A DNA stretch of 32,693 nucleotides, taken from assembly GCA_017937845.1 (NCBI GenBank), contig JAGBCV010000054.1:1-32693 (forward strand), read 5' to 3'. Below the pieces are notes generated by a model, which was not told where the DNA came from, searched no databases, and was given only the letters and a program-made list of their open reading frames with translations. Shown one piece after another: positions 32,378 to 32,693 of the stretch. A program made the position numbers and the translations under genes. Every line of letters begins with the position of its first letter. Position 1 is the stretch's first letter. Source of the stretch: Clostridia bacterium. GTDB taxonomy: Bacteria > Bacillota > Clostridia > Oscillospirales > CAG-272.

Positions 32378-32548
32378 AATGATATATTCGCTCTGCGAAT
32401 ATGATATACGGCTTGCGCCGTATGATATACCTCGCGTTGCTCGGTATGATATAATATCCGTTCCCACATATGCCGAAGGCATATATCATCCGCGAAGCGG
32501 GATATCATATCGAAGATATATCACCCGTTCCGCGAGGAACGGATATCA
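32378..32548. repeat. Hairpin array with TGATAT and ATATCA linkers (copy 1)
   Basis: Four TGATAT linkers (start 32380, 32402, 32423, 32447) separate short hairpins; then four ATATCA linkers, the exact reverse complement (start 32483, 32502, 32518, 32543), separate further ones. Hairpins include ATATTCGC/GCGAATAT, ATACGGC/GCCGTAT, ATACC/GGTAT, ATATGCC/GGCATAT, ATCCGC/GCGGGAT (bulge), ATATC/GATAT and CCGTTCC/GGAACGG. In addition ATATCCGTTCC (32454-32464) can pair with GGAACGGATAT (32536-32546). The TGATAT and ATATCA sets could pair as a ladder with the hairpins projecting outwards. Confidence 0.9.
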
Positions 32549-32587
32549 CTTGGAAAGCAAAGTGGATTCTCTATTTGTAACGAATAT

Positions 32588-32693
32588 AATGATATATTCG
32601 CTCTGCGAATATGATATACGGCTTGCGCCGTATGATATACCTCGCGTTGCTCGGTATGATATAATATCCGTTTCTACATATGCCGAAGGCATA
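32588..32693. repeat. Second, incomplete copy of the hairpin array
   Basis: Bases 32588-32693 repeat 32378-32483 at an offset of 210 with two mismatches (CCCA against TCTA near 32673). TGATAT linkers recur at 32590, 32612, 32633 and 32657. The copy is cut by the window end, so the array continues. Between the copies, 32549-32587 holds a weak CACTT/AAGTG stem and AT-rich sequence. Confidence 0.9.

Noticed and set aside
32360..32482. N-terminal extension of the four-helix protein
   Set aside because: The extra residues are a translation of the hairpin array, and the ATG at 32359 has its own ribosome site.
32378..32693. CRISPR array
   Set aside because: The repeated unit is only 6 bases, the intervening parts are palindromes rather than unique spacers, and no cas gene is present.
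1..32693. tRNA, rRNA, prophage or insertion sequence
   Set aside because: No tRNA cloverleaf, rRNA block, integrase, transposase or phage structural gene was seen on either strand.

Overview
The window looks like chromosomal DNA of an anaerobic member of the Bacillota, class Clostridia, probably a gut or other polysaccharide-degrading fermenter. The grounds are AGGAGG-type ribosome sites, an FMN and a SAM-I riboswitch in typical Firmicutes positions, a bifurcating-type [FeFe] hydrogenase operon, DnaD/DnaI-like primosome genes, ClpC, a DnaA-box motif of the Firmicutes type, and uronate-degradation genes. No rRNA, tRNA, insertion sequence, phage module or CRISPR array was seen. The genus cannot be named from the sequence.

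Layout. 1-3.6 kb: 3' end of tuf with its terminator; FMN riboswitch and ribU (riboflavin uptake); SAM-I riboswitch and metK, with an extra terminator-like stem between riboswitch and gene. 3.6-7.7 kb: a four-gene plus-strand operon (small membrane protein, recD2 helicase, comF-like phosphoribosyltransferase, M15 peptidase without visible export signal). 7.7-13.0 kb: minus-strand acyltransferase and the hydC-hydB-hydA operon, whose promoter carries an inverted repeat at its -10 box. 13.2-13.4 kb: a truncated gene with intact promoter but no stop codon. 13.4-15.1 kb: a putative carbohydrate-active enzyme. 15.3-18.6 kb: a plus-strand operon of one membrane-anchored unknown protein and three tandem paralogues that join a near-identical XRE helix-turn-helix domain to different membrane domains. 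18.6-21.3 kb: divergent eda-VOC fusion and uxaC (uronate catabolism) with interleaved promoters.

21.4-26.5 kb: mrp, a low-molecular-weight phosphatase (YwlE-like), rimI, tsaD, then a 360-base gap holding a cluster of DnaA boxes, followed by a dnaD-like gene and a dnaC/dnaI-like helicase loader. 26.5-27.8 kb: small accessory genes (membrane-anchored unknown; a HEPN-like protein; a DUF4177-like protein). 27.8-31.9 kb: comM/yifB divergent from clpC. 32.0-32.7 kb: a small four-helix-bundle protein with, directly upstream of it, a striking array of short hairpins separated by TGATAT on one side and its reverse complement ATATCA on the other. The array begins to repeat 210 bases later and runs off the window.

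How the genes fit together. The hydrogenase would dispose of reductant from fermentation of sugars and uronates. UxaC and Eda are the first and last enzymes of the hexuronate pathway, and the nearby 562-residue enzyme might release the uronates. The replication genes sit next to DnaA boxes, suggesting direct DnaA control or an origin-like element. The items most worth following up are the hairpin array with its four-helix protein, the DnaA-box cluster, and the triplicated mosaic HTH-membrane genes.
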